Source of the DNA: Spirochaetia bacterium
GTDB taxonomy: Bacteria > Spirochaetota > Leptospiria > Turneriellales > JAOUOS01
Reading direction: 5' to 3'
DNA: 56,268 nucleotides
NCBI GenBank assembly: GCA_029880285.1
Contig: JAOUOS010000019.1
Span: forward strand, 1-56,268
The translations under genes were made by a program, and so were the position numbers. The notes beneath the pieces were generated by a model, which was given only the letters and a program-made list of their open reading frames with translations, was not told the origin of the DNA and made no database searches. Below are positions 53,815 to 56,268 of this stretch, in pieces; position 1 is the first letter of the stretch; the number at the start of each line of letters is the position of its first letter.

Positions 53815-55016
53815 AATAAAACAATTAGATTATCCCAAAAACTATCTGCCGTAAAAGTGGTTTCTATATCATAAATATCAGCAATTGTTTTAGCTACATC
53901 AGACATTGTTTTTCTAACGCCCAAATTTCCGTACCCTTTTGGTTTTAATAGAGCTGAATATACAAGCAGAGGTACATATTCTCTTGTATGTCCCGGCTCA
54001 GATGAAGTAGGGTCATTGCCGTGGTCAGCAGTAATGATTAAAATATCACGTTCTCCCATCGAACGCATTATTTTAGGAAAGTTTCTGTCAAATTCTTCAA
54101 GGGCATTAGCATACCCTTGAATATCTTTGTTATGCGCGTAAACACTGTCAAAATCTGGCAGGTTTGCAAAAATAAATGATTGGTTAAATTCATCTCTTAT
54201 GCCTTTTGCCATAATTTCAAGAGTATTTTCAATGGCCTCTTCATTGTTTTCGCCAGATTTAGAGCTGGTAATACCCTTTTGTGAAAATATATCAGATATT
54301 TTACCTACTGTATGAACCGGAATTTCGGTATTTATAAGTAATTCTAAAATACTTGAATATGGCGGGGCAGTGCAGAATACACGTTTTTTATCTGAAATAG
54401 AATAATTTTTAGAAGTTCCCGTAAAAGGCAGGGCACATACTCGCGCTAAATTATATTCTTCACAATTTTTTAGAGTTTTTTTACAGATGGTATATAATTC
54501 ATCTTTTGGTATAATTTCTTCATGCGTGGCAATATAAATTATAGAATCGTCAGAAGTAATTATTATAGGTTTTTTTGTTTTTTTATGCAGATCGCCAAAT
54601 TTTAATAAAGCGGCCTCCGGTTTTAAATTTTTATTGCCAATAAAGTCATTTCCTGTTTTAATTAAAAGTTTACTTAAAATTTCTTCAGGAATTCCTGAAG
54701 AATAATTTATAAATTCTTTACTGCTTTTTACTCCCATTAGTTCCCAGTGACCTGACACAGAGTCTTTGCTTGCCGAAAGTGATCCCATTTTACCATAAAA
54801 ACCAATGGTGTCAGAAGTTCGATAAGATCCATTTAAGTAGACAAGATTTCCAATACCTAATTTTGCTAAATTAGGTATGTGAAGCGAATCGGCTTTTTCA
54901 TTTATATGTGATAAAGTGTTGCAATTGCGAGAGTTATGAAAATGAGAATCAGGCAGATCTCCTATGCCCAGTGAATCAAGAACAAGAACAATTGTTTTTT
55001 CAATGCCTTTTCGCAC
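53811..55016 (-). CDS. deoB: Phosphopentomutase
   Basis: 401 residues, alkaline-phosphatase-superfamily metalloenzyme that converts ribose or deoxyribose 1-phosphate to 5-phosphate. VLVLDSLGIGDLPDSHFH (metal Asp), NTLSHIN with the catalytic Thr, SASKDSVSGHWELMG, and ITADHGNDPTSSEPGHTREYVPLLVY (metal ligands) are clear. Nucleoside salvage. It sits 9 bp after lexA and overlaps larE, so a lexA-deoB-larE operon is likely. Confidence 0.94.
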   Translation of the reverse strand: MRKGIEKTIVLVLDSLGIGDLPDSHFHNSRNCNTLSHINEKADSLHIPNLAKLGIGNLVYLNGSYRTSDTIGFYGKMGSLSASKDSVSGHWELMGVKSSKEFINYSSGIPEEILSKLLIKTGNDFIGNKNLKPEAALLKFGDLHKKTKKPIIITSDDSIIYIATHEEIIPKDELYTICKKTLKNCEEYNLARVCALPFTGTSKNYSISDKKRVFCTAPPYSSILELLINTEIPVHTVGKISDIFSQKGITSSKSGENNEEAIENTLEIMAKGIRDEFNQSFIFANLPDFDSVYAHNKDIQGYANALEEFDRNFPKIMRSMGERDILIITADHGNDPTSSEPGHTREYVPLLVYSALLKPKGYGNLGVRKTMSDVAKTIADIYDIETTFTADSFWDNLIVLL

Positions 55017-55025
55017 TTAATTTAA

Positions 55026-55847
55026 CTAATATTGACGAAATATACCAACTAGTTTTGCAAGTATTTGCGGATTATCTTTCGGGTTTAATATGATTATTTT
55101 ATATTTTTTATTTTGCGGGTGTAGTTCAAAGTTTTTATTTTTTTTGTAAAAAGTTTTTAATGTAACTTCATTGTCTATCATAGCGGCCACAATATCTCCA
55201 TTTTTAATTTCGGTATTATAATCTTTAATTTTTTTTACAATGGCAATATCACCATCAGAAATATCGGCGTCTTGCATACTGTCGCCGCTAACGACAAGGG
55301 CAAACATGTCGCTTTCAGCTGGTAAAAAAGATTTTGGGAAGGTTAGGTGTGACTCTATGTTCTCTTCAGCTAAAATAGGAACTCCCGCAGCAATTCTGCC
55401 TACAAGAGGTACAATAGTAACTTCTTTCATTAAATCAGAAAGACTTACCTGAGAATTATGTTTGTTTTTTAAAGTATTTTTATTTTCGGCTTCTTTTTTA
55501 AGTTCAGGATGTATGATTTCTAACCCTCTGGCCGAACCGGGAAAGAGTCGAATATACCCTTTTTTAGCAATGGCCCGCATATGATCATGAGCCGCTTTGG
55601 CAGATACCCCAAAATACGAGGCTATTTCTCGAACAGTGGGGGGGAACCCAACCTTATTTATATGTTCTGTAATAAAATGTATAACACGATTTTGTTTATC
55701 AGTAAGGCTTAACTTGCCCAGTTCTTTATTTACACGAGGGCTTTTTACACGGTATTTGCCAAGGCTACCTGTTCCCGATTTAAAAGGATATACACCTTGA
55801 TTTATTTCTAGAATTTTACTTTTTTGAACTGATTTATTATCTGACAT
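55026..55847 (-). CDS. lexA: LexA repressor with an N-terminal extension
   Basis: 273 residues, about 70 longer than E. coli LexA. Winged helix from ~residue 46: SLTDKQNRVIHFITEHINKVGFPPTVREIASYFGVSAKAAHDHMRAIAKKGYI. Cleavage site Ala154-Gly155 in RIAAGVPI, catalytic Ser190 in VVSGDSM and Lys231 in EVTLKTF. So it is a self-cleaving SOS repressor. The first ~45 residues (basic, GVYPFKSGTGSLGKYRVKS) and a ~20-residue linker insertion (residues ~117-140) are extra. No other ATG lies between residue 1 and the DNA-binding domain. A TATAAT-like -10 lies at 55875-55870. Confidence 0.93.
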   Translation of the reverse strand: MSDNKSVQKSKILEINQGVYPFKSGTGSLGKYRVKSPRVNKELGKLSLTDKQNRVIHFITEHINKVGFPPTVREIASYFGVSAKAAHDHMRAIAKKGYIRLFPGSARGLEIIHPELKKEAENKNTLKNKHNSQVSLSDLMKEVTIVPLVGRIAAGVPILAEENIESHLTFPKSFLPAESDMFALVVSGDSMQDADISDGDIAIVKKIKDYNTEIKNGDIVAAMIDNEVTLKTFYKKNKNFELHPQNKKYKIIILNPKDNPQILAKLVGIFRQY

Positions 55848-55920
55848 AATACTATTGTAAAAAAGACTGATTATATGTAAAGTAAAAAAAAGATTAGTAT
55901 AAAAAACGCGACAGGGGAAG

Positions 55921-55947
55921 CCACAGGGGCCACCGAGATCACAGAGT
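55921..55947. repeat. Three 9-bp degenerate repeats in the lexA upstream gap
   Basis: CCACAGGGG, CCACCGAGA, TCACAGAGT follow each other directly, preceded by CGCGACAGGGGAAG. G+C-rich in AT-rich surroundings. The style (ACAGAG direct repeats) resembles dispersed intergenic junk seen in several genomes. The rest of the gap 55848-56052 holds nothing else I can name. Confidence 0.4.
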
Positions 55948-56052
55948 TTATAGATGAAACAAAAGAATAAATTATTGTTGTTGCAACTAAAGGAATTTCA
56001 GCGCTTTGCACACTTCATCATTGTTTGCGCTGTGCGCTCTTCGGCTAAATTT

Positions 56053-56268
56053 TTATTCAACAAAAATGATCGGTTGTGAATAAAACTCTACGCCTTCACC
56101 GTCGGTTACTTTAATAGTATAAGAACCGGGAGTTATGGTTTCGGTAAATTCAAGATAGCCGCTATCTTCAAGCTGACAACACCTAAAACCGGCACCAGTT
56201 CCATCGCCATATATTTTTTCAGGTTCTTTGTCTTTGTATAAAATATAAAAAACTGGCGGGGCTAGCAT
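56053..56268 (-). CDS. C-terminal part of an unknown protein, cut by window edge
   Basis: Open frame to the right edge; the visible 71 residues end GYLEFTETITPGSYTIKVTDGEGVEFYSQPIIFVE. The T-x-T-x-x-P-G-S-Y-T-I-K-V-x-D pattern suggests the last strands of an Ig-like or fibronectin-like extracellular domain. The ATG at 56268-56266 is at the very edge and may be an internal Met. Family not recognised. Confidence 0.5.
   Translation of the reverse strand: MLAPPVFYILYKDKEPEKIYGDGTGAGFRCCQLEDSGYLEFTETITPGSYTIKVTDGEGVEFYSQPIIFVE

Noticed and set aside
1..56268. tRNA, rRNA or transposase genes
   Set aside because: No TTCGA-type T-arm with a matching acceptor stem, no rRNA-like stretch and no DDE or tyrosine recombinase motifs were seen on reading both strands.

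Overview
The window is AT-rich (roughly one third G+C by eye) and gene-dense, with many genes overlapping by 1-14 bp. It looks like a diderm, flagellated, spirochaete-like bacterium. The pointers are a flhB-flhA-flhF-flhG-sigma28 (WhiG-type) block, an acidic repeat protein of a style I associate with spirochaetes, a 7TM-DISM-like sensor kinase, lipoproteins with loose lipoboxes, and lpxA (lipid A synthesis, so probably LPS-bearing, closer to Leptospira/Brachyspira-like lineages than to Treponema). I did not compare it with any genome, so the assignment is an inference.

Layout. 1-1237 (-): acidic repeat protein, cut by the left edge. 1384-9271 (+): flagellar export and placement genes, the motility sigma factor and rsmA. 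9297-13643 (-): aldehyde dehydrogenase, pcnB, a sulfatase-modifying-factor-like protein and a small membrane protein. 13853-25499 (+): acnB with a clear terminator, then a beta-propeller protein, glyS, a class V aminotransferase, hisZ-like, glyA, two V4R-like proteins and a ROK kinase. 25496-34850 (-): TPR membrane protein, nusB, ribH, a probable outer-membrane protein, mutS, trpF and a sensor kinase. 35042-44019 (+): LytTR response regulator, two lipoproteins and a 1959-residue cysteine-rich lipoprotein. 44079-47108: a decaying toxin-antitoxin island with dispersed repeats. 47151-56268: housekeeping genes on both strands (nadE, elbB, an Fe-S electron-transfer protein, lpxA, DUF1858, larE, deoB, lexA).

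The most interesting unit is 33105-44019. A 7TM-DISM-type histidine kinase and a LytTR response regulator are divergently encoded. Just past the regulator gene lies an array of four 9-bp cores spaced exactly 21 bp apart, ending directly upstream of a sigma70-like promoter. The same ~98-bp block recurs 2052 bp downstream, again directly upstream of a promoter. Paired or tandem direct repeats at 21-22 bp spacing are the known DNA signature of LytTR regulators, so the sequence suggests a self-contained signalling system that controls three lipoproteins, including a giant one with 23 DUF4215-type repeats and a beta-helix. The promoter of the giant gene also has a ~180-nt leader with a three-tier hairpin and a 13-codon upstream ORF.

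The second interesting region is 44019-47150. Small toxin-antitoxin modules, intact and broken, alternate with a dispersed hairpin-like repeat (CTCGCGTTTTAAGAG...GGGGCAGG). One copy begins exactly where a helicase-like reading frame breaks off.
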